NCBI GenBank assembly: GCA_963995505.1
Contig: OZ023197.1
Location: forward strand, 2,153,001-2,217,000
Reading direction: 5' to 3'
DNA length: 64,000 nucleotides
From: Hypericum androsaemum
Lineage: Eukaryota > Streptophyta > Magnoliopsida > Malpighiales > Hypericaceae
Part shown: positions 15,401-26,706 of the stretch, piece by piece
How positions within the stretch are numbered: position 1 is the stretch's first letter
Layout: every line of letters starts with the position of its first letter
Program-made: the position numbers and the translations under genes
Notes under the pieces: generated by a model
Seen by the model: the letters and a program-made list of their open reading frames with translations, nothing else
The model's database searches: none
Told to the model about the DNA's origin: nothing

Positions 15401-17661
15401 CATCGAGAATTTGGTTGGGGGAACCCTAGGCAAAGCCTTACTTGGGCACCATGATCTCAACTGGACCCAATTTCCCAATACGTCAGAATGTGGCATGCAA
15501 AGGGAGTAATTATCACGGCCTTCTAACTTTGACAGAATTACTCTTCGAAATGCAAGGGAAACGGATGAAAGTTTAACGAAAGAAAAACACAACAATCAGA
15601 GGCTTACTTGAGCACATTACTGACGTCGCAGACCAAATATTTTTGCAGATGCATTAGAATGTACGACCAACATGTGAAAACCTGCACCACAAATATAACA
15701 TATTCAAAATCTAGTAGACAAACAAACAAGTTTACTTAAGCCAATTCCATATATGACCAAGATCATTAAATAGTGTTCAAAATCCACGCAGATACGTTAG
15801 AGAGTGTCCACGACATAGAGGAACAAGTTTGTTCAAACCTGCTCAATGATCTCCGGATCTCGATCACCGCCACTTTTCAAAAGAGTGACCAACGCGTCCA
15901 CAACTCGAGGAATAAAACTGCATGAAACAAAAAAGTTCATACTTAACACCTCTATAAGCTAATGAAAGCAACAGAGAAGGGAAAAAACGGAGACTGCAAA
16001 AAGAACAAACTAGAATTCTTTTATTGAACCACAATACATGTGACAACAAAAATAACTAATCAAACCTAATTCAAGTTTAGGACTCCTATCGAGATCTATC
16101 ATTACAAAGATTTTAAGTTTAATACATTGCTAACAATTTTCGTGAACTATTTTTAATTCCGGAATGTTCCAGTTTATTCTCCTACCTTTCTTAAAAATAT
16201 ATGTAATTCATTATAGTATGGTCAGTTATTGTATTATAAATGCTCACGCACACTACTAGAGGAGAACAACATATAGATAAATTAAAAAGATGAGGCTCAC
16301 ATAAGAAAATCCTCTTGGATGTCTCTGGAAAAAGCAGCAATCAACCTGCAGAAAAGTCATCATCAAATACAAATGGAAAAGGAACAATCAAGAGGATAAC
16401 TAGGAAGATGGCCAATGAAGCACAAGTCTGGACACGTCAGGTGTAGAAAATTTAAGTTTGAACTCAAGTTATGCCACTGCACGGCATCTCGATGGCTACT
16501 AGCTCTTTATCTTGGATTAGTGAAAAGACTAGCATGTAATCAAGCATTTAGTTCATTTCCTTCATTTCTCTAGGTACTTAGTTCTCTCATATTACAAACT
16601 ATTAGTGTATCAATCAACAAGACACGGAAGGGAAGTAGGGCAATGTGCACGGAATGCATCCCAAAAAAAGAGATGTTAAATGACGAGCAACCAGATAGAG
16701 CACAGAAATCAGACGAGACAGGAAGGTAGACTAGTAAAGTGTGAAAGACGAGATTAAAATAGATGACAATCTACAAAATATAAGTGATCTCGACTTTCGT
16801 CATGTAACATCAGAGCAACACTAGATGAAGCCTCTAACCACAAAACGTAGAGAAACATAACCCCAACTAAAGGAGCAGATGATAAATTACTTTAGGATCA
16901 CAAACTGTATACATCCCAACCAACTCAGAAATAAAGGGAAGTGAAAGCCACATACCACAATTAGGTATTTCAAAACATTCAACGAGTTTAACAAAGCTCT
17001 AACTAATTTCCGGTAATTTCGTCAAATTCCTGATAAATTTTGTATATTCTAAAAGATGGAACAATACAAGTCACAAGTAAAAAGGTCCAAGTACCTGACA
17101 ATAGGTTCAAGAGACAATCTTGCTTCCATTTTCAACCTCGAAAGAAGTGCTGAAATAATTAACTCTTTCTTAAGTAAAACCAACGGTAGCGTCTGAACAA
17201 CCGGCAGAATTTCTTGATAGATTGAAATGAAGTCTTCGGCCGTGTTCAACTCCTGTAATAACGTTACATAAGATCAAACGACGATAAATTAAGCAAAAAC
17301 CAAAGAAACACGGGAAAGAAAAAACAACACCGCGGCCGCCCCGAAAACTTGCTCTAACAAAAGCCATACCCTCCATTCAATTAGGCAATCTCTCAAGAAA
17401 GAAGACCCCTCGGACGGCTCGGAATTGATCCTGTCCAAGCTCCGGAAAACATCTATTTCGATTTCTTCGATTTGCTGAGTGACCGACTTGAACTGAAAAT
17501 ATAAAAAAAAAGAGACCAATCCAATCCAATCCAATTCAATTCCCCGCGCCATATGATCATTCAGATGACAAACAACGAATAACTGTACGTACCACAAACC
17601 GACGTCCGCCGGGGGATTTGTTAAGAGACTTCACCGTCCGAGCTTGGGAGGGCGTCGCCAT
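434..17661 (-). CDS. UTP20: UTP20, small-subunit processome component (many exons)
   Basis: This is a large HEAT/ARM-repeat scaffold of the U3 snoRNP / SSU processome, needed in the nucleolus for 18S rRNA processing. The ATG lies at 17661; exons at 17593-17661, 17370-17492 and 17095-17252 join in frame and begin MATPSQARTVKSLNKS. Further coding blocks, with approximate borders, are at 15180-15240, 14045-14230, 13082-13290, 12762-12975, 12130-12480, 11285-11460, 10910-11170, 10468-10810, 9845-10020, 8285-9120, 7447-7917, 6050-6911, 3369-5150 (one exon of about 600 codons), 3008-3287, 2516-2752, 1264-1797, 1042-1177 and 434-720. They are leucine-rich helical repeats, consistent with the DRIM/UTP20 family. 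The end is basic (KHRAQKKRKIMTMKFG), as expected for the nucleolar C-terminus. The protein should be about 2,600-2,700 residues, normal for plant UTP20. I saw no break in the large exons, but small exons were not all resolved. Family assignment is firm; exon borders outside the first three are estimates. Confidence 0.94.
14317..14371. repeat. 28-bp tandem duplication in a UTP20 intron
   Basis: The 27-base string starting AAGTGGCACGGAGTCAG and ending CCAT occurs twice, starting at 14317 and 14345, with no mismatch seen. It lies in an intron. It looks like a recent replication-slippage event with no effect on coding. Confidence 0.85.
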
Positions 17662-17759
17662 GGTTAACGGTTATCGATTCTCCTCCGACTCCCAATCTAT
17701 CAGGACCAGTACTCGCTTATTGACTCGGGGAGCGGAGCGTCTCTCCTTCCTTGGGAAAA

Positions 17760-17768
17760 TTAGGGTTT
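17760..17768 (-). promoter_or_regulatory. telo-box upstream of UTP20
   Basis: AAACCCTAA on the minus strand lies about 100 bases upstream of the UTP20 ATG, and two related AAAACCCT words follow between 17790 and 17830. Telo-boxes are known to be enriched in promoters of plant ribosome-biogenesis and translation genes. Function here is inferred from position. Confidence 0.6.
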
Positions 17769-17799
17769 TGGCCTTTTAGATTGGGAAACGAGGGTTTTA

Positions 17800-19085
17800 G
17801 TTTTTTTTCGGGTGAAAACAAGGGTTTTAGATTGGGGTGTGCGTTTCTGTTGTCTGTTCGTGTCTATGTCAACTTTATTATGGGTTTTGATTGGGTTCAG
17901 AAGTAGCTCATTCAGAATCGTTTGTACAAGAATCGTTTGGACGAGAGACACGCAAACACCCCATTATTACAATTTTAAAACATGGGTATTTTAATTTTTT
18001 CGACTGAGTGGTGTGTTACGAGGGTGACACCCCACTATTTAAATTAATTTTTTGGACAAAAAATCCTCAAGTATTAGACAAAAAAAATTTTCTAATTTTT
18101 CAATATACAAATAAGAACAAAAAAAAATCATCTTGCTCTTTCGTAATTTTTTCATATTTTTTTTGGATTTATTTTTTAAATTCTGAATTTAATGATGCTT
18201 GAAGTTATTTTTGTCAAAAAAAATCATTAGTAAAATCTCTATCACTCGATCACACATGCCAATTTTAAAACTACATGATAGTGGTGTGCAAGTCGACCAA
18301 ACCACAAGGTAATAAAATTTATTTTTACCAATTATTAAAGGTTAGGCTTTAGACTTTGTTTCCCTTCTAAGCAGAGTTTTTTCATTTTCGCAATGAGTGA
18401 AAATTGACTCACCGACTTATAGAAAACGAGATAAGATTCGTTGTTATCCTACCCAGCAAGTATTATTAGTATACTTTAAATTGTTTGAAGTTACATATGT
18501 GGTGATGATAACTTGTGCATAATTTTTTAACAGAGACTTATGCATAATGCATTTTGGCTACTACTTGCTTTTTATGTATTGAAAAATCAATCAGAAAATA
18601 TGTTTATAGTTCTATTAGTCCCGAACCTGACCGTATTAAAATTTTTAAAATTAGTTGTTGATCGACTTCGATTCTCAAATTTTCATTTTTTGTTTCATGT
18701 CCAGCACATCAATAATTAGTCATTAAGATTGGAGACTAGAAGCATGCTTCAGAATAGAGAAATAAAAAATGAGTGAGCGAACCATATATATCAAGTTACA
18801 AAAACAAGGGACTACGGAAATAATGAGCTAAATTTCAAGTACTAAATTCTTCACAAAAAAACTCAAGCATTAAAATATTGGAAAAAGTACTTTAATACTT
18901 TGTAGTTCGATTTTTTTTATTTGGGGTTTCCTTTTATATATCTATAGAGGTTTCCAAATTCACTGACAAATTTTTAATCATTATTATTTTTTCCACTTGG
19001 AGTATGCATGGTGTTGAGGTATTTGATCGAAATGAGGATGTAGAAGAAATTTTTATTCAACAAAAATTATGTTTTAAACTCCTAA
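17800..19085. other. AT-rich intergenic stretch
   Basis: No gene was recognised between the UTP20 promoter and the first MULE. The stretch is low-complexity AT-rich DNA with short random ORFs only. It contains one diverged repeat copy, listed separately near 18340-18475. Confidence 0.6.
18340..18475 (-). repeat. diverged relative of the SINE at 48927
   Basis: This stretch resembles the 48927-49095 repeat over most of its length: words corresponding to TTTTTTCATTTTCGCAATGAG, then the segment around GACTCACCGACTT, then a segment ending CTACCCAGCAAG. The better copy has target duplications and a pol III B-box-like word. No flanking duplication is visible here, so this is called only by similarity. 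Confidence 0.45.
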
Positions 19086-19351
19086 GGGAAAAGTCCACTT
19101 AAGTACCCTGTGGTATCCCCGATTCTCACTTGAGTACCCTGTGGTTTAAAAACGATAGAACCGGTCCAACTTATTCCAATTTTTATCACTTACGTCGACC
19201 CAGCCCGGTTCACCCATTTTTTTCAAAACGGCGTCGTCTTGTCGCTTACGTGGACTGCCACGTGGTAGGGACTCGAATTAGCCGCTGCTGACATGGCAAT
19301 AGGTAAATTACATATTAGTACCAGAAATAAAAACTTGCCAAAAAAAAATAA

Positions 19352-19433
19352 TTGCGTTCCTGGGATTTGAACACACGTTTGTCAAGTGAGAAGGCGACAT
19401 CTTCACAAACTAGGCTACAATAGAGATGTTGAT
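19352..19433 (-). ncRNA. tRNA-like fragment with A- and B-box words inside MULE 1
   Basis: On the minus strand TAGCCTAGTTTG resembles a pol III A box, and TGTTCAAATCCCAGG about 35 bases later resembles a B box with a T-arm. The piece does not fold into a convincing tRNA anticodon arm. It is best read as a tRNA-derived or SINE-derived relic rather than a working tRNA. Confidence 0.4.
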
Positions 19434-19877
19434 TAAACACGGCATAAAATTTATATTATTATGTCATTAGGCATGCTTGGATATTCATCTCCTTCCCTAC
19501 CGTCAAGTGCGCAGCCAACTCAAGGTCAAAGCTAAATTTCCAGAAAAAGCTTCAATCTTTAATCACTTGTTACCCTAAAATCCCAGCTTTTTCTAACAAT
19601 TGCTCCGATGAGCGGGCACCGCAGCCTGACCCGTATCATTCTCACAACCAGGTCAATCCGTATGAGTTCATCTGGTCGTCGGGTTCGCTGGCGGTGGACC
19701 CGTTGGAGAAGAAGGGTCGCGAGGAGAGACAGAGAACGGGTTCCCGTTGGAGAAGAAGGACTTGTTGGACCCGCTGCTGGGAGTTGAGGCTCGGAATCTC
19801 CATCCCTTGCGATGTCTCTTAGGAGTGGAGGGATGGAGGAGGTTAGGGCTGATTGGGTGTGGGAATCGCAGGAGGGG

Positions 19878-19903
19878 AGAGAGAGAGAGAGAGAGAGGAA
19901 GAG

Positions 19904-19935
<32 letters not shown>
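19878..19935. repeat. (GA)n microsatellite
   Basis: GA/GGA runs are interrupted only by short AAGAGG words. They lie in the interior of MULE 1 and produce low-complexity ORFs rich in R and E, which should not be taken as genes. Confidence 0.9.
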
Positions 19936-19938
<3 letters not shown>

Positions 19939-20249
19939 GGGAGAGAGAGGAGAGGACGAAGACGAACGAAGCTAGGAGGAAGATGGAGCCATTTAATTTT
20001 AAGTTTATTAGGGTTTTTATTGAAAAATGATACCCAAATTAGGTATTACTATGGTAATTTTTCCATTGCCACGTCAGCAACAACTTAATTCAGATCAAAG
20101 ACACATGGCAGTCCGCGTAAGCGACAAGACGACGCCGTTTTGAAAAAAATGGGTGAACCGGGCTGGGTCGACGTAAGTGATAAAAATTGGAATAAGTTGG
20201 ACCGGTTCTATTGTTTTTAAACCACAGGGTACTTATGTGGACTTTTTCC

Positions 20250-21081
20250 ATAAAATTTTTAGTTGTATTAAACTTAGTCTAATGTGAGCTTCAACTAGTG
20301 TTTGAGGTGTCTTGAAAACTAATCAATAAAAGATATTTCTCGTAGAGGTAGGTAATTTACTGAACCACGTAATTTTTGTGTGTCTATTTTGCGTTCTTGT
20401 TTCTTTATATTAGAATAGAGTTAATTTTACTAAGCATCATTGATTTCCTAACACATGGAACCCTTGTTGGTCCCGAGGGATGGAAGAGGCTACGTTAGCC
20501 GACAGATAAGATGGTTGTCGGTTTAAGGACGCAAGGTGTCGTTGCTTTTTCTGGATACAAAAGGGTAAAGAAAATGTCTCGAGCCAATGTTTGTACTTCA
20601 ACGCCTATTGATGCCTATCAAAAATACGTGTACATTAATGACACGTCATTTTTTATCTCGTTGGTGCTGACGTAAAGACTTAAAAATTCCCAAAATTTTA
20701 AAACCTAAAAATAGATTTGGAAATTTTTTCAATTTTGGGGTTTCAATTTTGCATATTTTTTAGAGATAAAGACACGTAGATCCTCTATTATTTAAAACAC
20801 AAAAAACAACACTAGAAGTCGATTATACCCTTCCTCTCACGTCTCTCCTTCCTCCCATTTTTACACCTCACTACACCCTTCATCAATTATGATACAAGAG
20901 ATTGAAGGCAAGTTAGGAACTCGAACAACAATACCTACCCTACATTACATTTTAGCACTCAATCATGACCCTTTACCTTTTATTTATTTTTTAGAATCCA
21001 ACCCATTTTCCTAATTATTCAAGACTTCCTATAGAATGTCATCATGAAATCAAATTCCATAGTTTCAATTTAGCTTTGATC
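20250..21081. other. intergenic, no gene seen
   Basis: Between MULE 1 and the hAT element there is only AT-rich sequence with no coding pattern, RNA gene or repeat that I can support. Confidence 0.5.
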
Positions 21082-21089
21082 TTTTGTGG

Positions 21090-22355
21090 CAGGAGTGGAG
21101 TCAGAAAATTTGGGGAGTGGGGGCGCAATATAATTTAAAAAAAAAATTCAACGTATGTAATTACAACATTTATAATTGTCCTCTACGATTACTCATGCGT
21201 TAAAATCGCTCCATAATAGCTATATTGTCAATACAATCAAATACGTCTTTCTCGATATATGTAATTAAACAATCAGCTAACTTTTGATCTCCCATCATGT
21301 TGCGAAGACGATTCTTCAAAATATTCATGGCAGAAAAGGCTCTCTCAACACTTGCAATCGCAACCGGCAATATCAAAGCTAATTTCAGGAGCCGAAATAC
21401 CGTAGGATAAATGTGATCTCTTTGTGTTTGCACCAACTTCTAAGCCAAAATATCGAACCTCTTTATATCATAAAATTCATCATTAGATCTCATGTGAGTA
21501 ATATAATTATGCAACTGACTATCCATTGTCAAGATATCCAATGGCAAAAAGTCACGTGGATAAAATTTAGTCAGACCAAGCAATTTTTTCTTATGAAAAG
21601 CAGCAAATGATTCATCCGGACTCAAACATGCCACACCAAGAAGCAATTAAGTGTTGATCTCAGTAAACCGACTATTTAATTTCCGAAGCTGCGTATATAT
21701 AATTTGCATAGAAAATATCAACTTGATAATAGTGCAGATTAGTAACTTGAAATTTTTTGCGCCGAGATCTTCTACTTGGCTGAAACATATGTTCTATATG
21801 TGGAACAATGATCTCACGTTCTGTGCAAAATGTTGAAGTTTCTAATAGCAAATAAGTCCACCATGTATCTCTTAAATCTTGCAACCTTTGTTTTGACACT
21901 TGTACTAGTGTCATGACTCTAGCAATATTTTGATTCTTTTGTTGTAAAGTTTGTGATAATTCATTGGTGATTCCTAATATGCTCTTCATAAGATGAAAAC
22001 TGAATATAAAGTCAAATGATTGAAGTGACTTCAGTAGAGAATTAGATTAAACTCGTTGAATTGACTAATTATTTATGGTAGGTAGGTACTATCTTTTTAA
22101 TTTTTTTAGTTGATTACTTTATTATTTATGGTAGTATAGTTAGACTAATTAAAATCTTATAATATATATTAAAGGATTAAAGAATGCCTAATTTTTTTTA
22201 AGATTTGGTTTTAATTTTAGGTTGATTAATTTTTTAGTGGGGTCAATTTCTAATTTTAGTGGGGACATACATTAAAAAATATACATAGTTATCAAACAAA
22301 AAAAATTTAAGTGGCGGCAATTGCCCCCACAATCTTAAAGGTGGCTCCGCCCCTG
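21090..22355 (-). mobile_element. decayed hAT element with perfect 8-bp target duplication
   Basis: The ends are CAGGAGTGGAGTCA on the left and, as reverse complement, CAGGGGCGGAGCCA on the right. The element is flanked by identical TTTTGTGG at 21082-21089 and 22356-22363. An 8-bp duplication and CAGRGGYGGAGYCA ends are hallmarks of plant hAT elements. The 1,266-bp length is far short of an autonomous copy; only the C-terminal part of a transposase remains. This is an internally deleted, non-autonomous derivative. Confidence 0.93.
21197..21989 (-). pseudogene. hAT transposase C-terminal remnant (ZMYM1-like, dimerisation region)
   Basis: The minus strand encodes the conserved hAT C-terminal region. 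The segment reading LALILPVAIASVERAFSAMN, then LKNRLRNMMGDQKLADCL, is the family's dimerisation motif. Upstream parts include LDILTMDSQLHNYI and ACLSPDESFAAF. At least two in-frame stops break the frame: TAG at 21440-21442 and a TAA just upstream of LLLGVACLS near 21648. A frame change lies near 21690. The N-terminal BED-finger and most of the RNase-H core are missing. It closely resembles the plant 'zinc finger MYM-type protein 1-like' hAT class. It cannot make an active enzyme. Confidence 0.88.
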
Positions 22356-22363
22356 TTTTGTGG

Positions 22364-22749
22364 GTTCCAACGCAACCTATCGGTTCATCTTTTAGACTAT
22401 CTGCATCCGCAATCTGGCCCAACTTATATCACAGAATAAACAATTAATTTTTCTCTCATTCATATCAACCAAACCCAATTAAATTTTGCCTACCCATATC
22501 AGCAACCAGCCCCAACCTAGATGACAGAATAAATAATTAATTTTCTCTCATCCACATATTATCTACTATCATTTTTTGTTTATATAAAAATTATAATAAA
22601 ATACGAAAATGATTATTCCGTAATTATTTCATATTGTTAAAGATAACTTCAATTTTTATAACCACACAAATAATATTTGAAAAAACTATTTATACGAATA
22701 ATATTATGTCAAGTGTAAATAAAGTAGATTGAAAAATAAAAATAAATTA
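22364..22749. other. AT-rich intergenic, semi-repetitive
   Basis: No gene is seen. The word ACAGAATAAACAATTAATTTT occurs twice with small changes, near 22431 and 22523, each followed by TCTCTCAT. This is a short imperfect direct repeat of about 90 bases. Nothing else is supported. Confidence 0.5.
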
Positions 22750-24375
22750 GGAAAAAGTACATTTTACCTACCTGTGGTTTGCCCGATTTCACGTTTAGGC
22801 AGTGTGGTTTCAATTTGGTAATTTAGGTCGTGTGCTTTCTAATCTTTTACAGTATACGATCCACTCCGGATGACGGGGATAAAACGTCCACTTGGCATGC
22901 CACGTAGGCTAATACGATGTCATTTTGTTGTCCATGTGGCAAGGTGACTAGGTAAGTTGTTTGACTCGAACTTACTCGGAACGACGTCGTTTTATGGGCA
23001 AATTATCAAATCAGTCCCGAATTTGTTTATAAAATTTGAATACCCCCTCGTCTTCGTCTCTCCTCCTACTCCTCCTCCTCCTCCTCTCTCTCTCTCCCCC
23101 CCTTTTCTCTCACTATTCCCGTTCAACAACAGAGAACAATACACAAATCCAACTCATTAACAATTGCAAACTTTTGGTCTCGATCTCCCCCTCTTAAAAA
23201 CTGCAAACTTTAGTCAATGACGAAATCCTACTCATTAACAATTTTTTGGACAAACCCAGAATTTCTTCTGAAGAAAAGATCAATAATTTAACCATAAAAA
23301 TGCTAAAAATAAAACATAAAACTTACTGGGCAAGTGCAGAAACAGTTGAATGAACTTCCTCGGGATAAGGAACAGGACCCAGAAAGCCCTCCTCCTCGCT
23401 TACGTCAAGGACTTCTTCTTCTTCCTCCTCCTCACTCCCACCACCATACGAGACTCACTCGTACTCTTCGCCGCCGAAACCAGCGGGCCAGCTATAGTAA
23501 GGAGAGAGGAGATTCCAAGCCATACCCAGAAGATAACCCGCCATTGTTGTACGAAGAAGTGAATGGCTTTTGGTGGTGGGCCCGGGTCGGGGAGGTGAAA
23601 CGGCTACTGGGTTTCGAAGTCTGGGAAGTTGGGGAGTTTGTGGTGGCCACACCTCCTGCTCGTCCGACGGGCGTTTGTTTCCCAAGGACGAGCCTGAAGT
23701 AGACGAGGAGGGCGGCGCCGGTGTCGATTATCGCCGCCACGGGCACCGGGACCATCCCGGAAAATGCCATGTCCGTCAACGGAACCCTAAAGATACCGAC
23801 CACAACCAGCGCCTCTCCGTCTCAGTCCGGCGAACTGGTCAAGAAGAAGCGCAAGCGCCCCGCCAACAGCGGGCTCGAAGCAGGTAAAAATGGCGTCGGT
23901 TATGGCCCCTTGCTCGAGCTCCGCCTCTGTCGCGACTCCGAGTAGCGCCGCCACGCTCCGAGACTTCTTGTTGCAGATTTTTGACAAGCAAGAGCTCCAG
24001 CTCATGTCCCGCGCCCCCAAGAACTGACTCCTCCCCGGAGCCAATTGCGAGTGAGAGAGAGAGGAGGAGGAGAGGAAGGGGAAGAGAGGAGAACGAGGGT
24101 GTTTTCGAATTTTATAAAAAAACTTTGGGATTGTTTTGTTAATTTATCCTACGACATGTCATACACAATTTACCAAGTCAGCACGCTACATGGACACCAA
24201 AACGATGTCGTTTTGGTCTACGTGGCATGCCTTGTTGACATTTTCTCCCCGTCATCTGAAGTGGACCGTATACTGTCAAAGATTTTAAAGTAAAGGGACT
24301 GATTTACCAAATTGAAATCATAAGTCCTGAAAGTGAAATCGGGCAAACTACAGGTAAGTAAAGTGTATTTTTCCC
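22750..24375. mobile_element. MULE-like element 2, about 1.63 kb
   Basis: The left end GGAAAAAGTACATTTTACC matches the reverse complement of the right end (GGGAAAAATACACTTTACTT). The inverted match runs inward about 200 bases through GTGGTTTGCCCGATTTCAC and the CACGTAG...ACGATGTC segment. The interior, 23340-24060, is clearly GC-richer than its surroundings and shows overlapping ORFs on both strands without a recognisable family. It looks like captured host sequence, as in Pack-MULEs, but I cannot name the donor. No target duplication was found. Confidence 0.72.
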
Positions 24376-25027
24376 AATAGTGCATGGTCTTACAATCTTA
24401 AACCCGCATCGTCTCTCTCTGAGTCTTCCATCAACCAAGCCATAAACAATACATGCCTACATTTCTTTTTACAAGTAAAATTTTTATTTATTCAAAAATA
24501 AAACGTAAAAATAGTAAATAATTAAACTTATTAATTGTTACACCATTTAGTCTACTGGTGCTTTTCGCCTAAACAAATCAAAGATAATAATCTTCAAACT
24601 TGACAAAATAAGTTAAAAATTTACAAAATGCAAAAGAAATTTAAATATTCACCAATTATAGTCTACAATTGATCCTAATTAAATCTTCAAATTTTAATTT
24701 AACAAGTCTAGAAACACATGAAATTCAAAAACTTCAAGCTAACAACTACAAATAACGAGCCGGGATTAGGGTTTCGTTTTATTTCTCACGTGAAATTAAA
24801 TTAGGTTTCGTTTGATTTCTCAAGTGAATAGTTTCGTTTGATTTCTCAAGTGAAATTAAATTAGGGTTTCGTTTGATTTCTTTAATCTTTTTTAGTTTTG
24901 GGTCGTTTTGTTTTTGGTTTGGGTTGCCTTTTTTGTCGTTTTTTGTTTTGGGTGGGTTGCCGTTTTCTTAATTTTGGTTGTTTATTTGCTTGCCCCGCCC
25001 GGACCAGTTAGCCAGAGATGTTCAACC
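24376..25027. repeat. short tandem words in AT-rich DNA
   Basis: No gene is seen. Between 24770 and 24885 the phrase TTTCGTTTGATTTCTCAAGTG is repeated about three times with spacers such as AAATTAAATTAGG. The remainder is T-rich low-complexity sequence. Confidence 0.6.
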
Positions 25028-25941
25028 GGTTTTTGCCCAATATAGTGTTTGTTTGAAAATTTTCCGAATATGGTGTTCATACATAGTTAAAAAAAAATTC
25101 CCGTACTGTACTAGCATATTACGGGTTTTTTTCTGTTACTGTGCTTGACTCTGTTTTAAGCACAAAATTTTTTGAATTTTTTTTTACTCCGCGTTAAAAA
25201 CCCGTAGCTTGGTGATTGGGTGGGAAAAGTCAGTTCATGAAAGTCACCACACTACGGGATTATTAAGCCGAATTTAAATTACATCAAATTAATAAAATAT
25301 ATTGTTAATTTGTGCGCTCGGTGATTAAATAATTATTAAAATTATTGTCATAATATTCACATGTTTTGATGGAAAACGCTAACATTTATTTTTTGAAACT
25401 CCATATTTAATGAATTGACTAATTCAATGTTTATGTTTGGTAATTCCAACTCTTATTTAACAATGGTAAATTTTGAATAACTAGAGACTTTTTTATGAAT
25501 TTATATAAATGTTTGCCGGCAAAGGAGGAGGTTGATACAAAATTAAATATAAAGTTATCAAAAGGGGAGAAATTAAGTTTTTCTTGTTTTACCATCTCAT
25601 ATATGGCTTATTAGACTGATTAATACAGATTCGAATCGAACGAGATCTTTGAAAAATGACAAAGTTCTCAGAACAAGTATTCAATACTGATGTATTTCCT
25701 TTCGTGCAATGCAGTACGAGTTTTTAACGCTGAGTCAAAGAAAAATTTTAAAAATTTTGTGCTAGCATACTACGAATTTTTAAAATGAAGTTAAGGGCAG
25801 TAAGGGAATAAAATCCCTAGTATGCTAGCACAGTAGGAAAAAAAACCCTTCCTATGTATGAACACCATATTCAGAATACTTCTCAAAGGGATCTCTTTTT
25901 TGTAAAACTTTTTCAAACAAACACCATATTGGGCAAAAACC
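25028..25941. mobile_element. inverted-repeat element, about 0.91 kb, family unclear
   Basis: The left end GGTTTTTGCCCAATATAGTG and the reverse complement of the right end (GGTTTTTGCCCAATATGGTG) match. They share further inner blocks such as AATATGGTGTTCATACATAG and TACTAGCATA/TATGCTAGCACAGTA, spaced by small indels. Possible flanking duplications ATGTTCAA / ATGATCAA (7 of 8) sit slightly outside the repeat. There is no coding sequence. It is likely a non-autonomous DNA transposon, but the superfamily is not settled. Confidence 0.6.
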
Positions 25942-26229
25942 AATGATCAATGGGGTAGTTCGATCGGATCTGGATCGGTTGGACTGCTCTCTGAGATTTA
26001 GGCAAAAATAGAGCCGGAGTTATCCTGCGTAGTGGTCCGATTAGTCTAACTACCGGTCTGACCATAATTTTTAAAACATTGAACGGAAGGTTATGACTTT
26101 TCAGTATGTCGTTTTGGTACCTAAGTGTATTAATGATTTATCTCGTCCTTCCAACAACATCAACGTCGTCCATAGAGAAGGCGCTCATCCCAGATTGTTT
26201 TGAATGCGGTCGACTTTTTTTTGCTCTGA

Positions 26230-26706
26230 TCGCTGATGATTTAACTGTGTTTCCTTTTCTTTCTCACCATTTGGGCTTTATTGCTCATTGAGTATGATTT
26301 TTTAAGTACGGCTAAATGATTATTTTATAATCAAAACTTGCTTGATTATTCTAGTGAGTTTATGTGTTTATTGTTTTTTCCTAAGGGGTTAATTGTATAG
26401 AGTACGCTAACGACAACAATATAGTTCTTTGGGTACGCAGCAGTGTTAAATATTTGTTGGGAGAGCTTTGCTACCTTTCAAAGGTCCTACTCGGCTCGAA
26501 TTGGATTAGTCAGTCCAGTAGGTCAGATACCAATGATTAAACCAAAAAAAGATTTATAAAGAAAATATTTTTCCTGAGAATTTGCTTTTATGGAGCAATT
26601 TAGTGTACATGCTTGTGTAGCTTGATCAATCCAATCATACCACTTGGTCCAAAAAAATCTACCCATATATTTATAAATTATCTGTAGTTTACAATACAGA
26701 AATAAC
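26230..26706. repeat. USP downstream-tail duplicate, block A (start)
   Basis: 26230-26390 matches 29255-29410 (shared GATGATTTAACT, GGGCTTTATTGC, ATTGAGTATGATT). 26560-26706 matches 29440-29560 and 31060-31220 (shared GAGCAATTTAGTGTACAT and ATCTACCCATATATTT). These are three copies of the sequence that lies downstream of the USP genes. No gene is present. Confidence 0.75.

Larger units (their letters stand above)
19086..20249. mobile_element. MULE-like element 1, about 1.16 kb, long inverted ends
   Basis: The left end GGGAAAAGTCCACTTAAGTA and the right end (reverse complement GGAAAAAGTCCACATAAGTA) match, and the match continues inward for roughly 180 bases, past the AACGGCGTCGTCTTGTCGCT segment. 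Long inverted ends, a GC-richer interior and no transposase fit a non-autonomous Mutator-like element. I could not find a 9-bp target duplication, so the edges are set by the inverted repeat alone. The interior holds a tRNA-like piece, a (GA)n tract and possibly a captured gene piece around 19600-19860 that I did not recognise. Confidence 0.72.

Noticed and set aside
19747..20088. Plus-strand ORFs rich in R, E and G
   Set aside because: They are translations of the (GA)n microsatellite inside MULE 1.
19086..20249. A 9-bp target duplication for MULE 1 and MULE 2
   Set aside because: I compared the flanks (AACTCCTAA versus ATAAAATTT for element 1; AATAAATTA versus AATAGTGCA for element 2) and they do not match, so no duplication is claimed.
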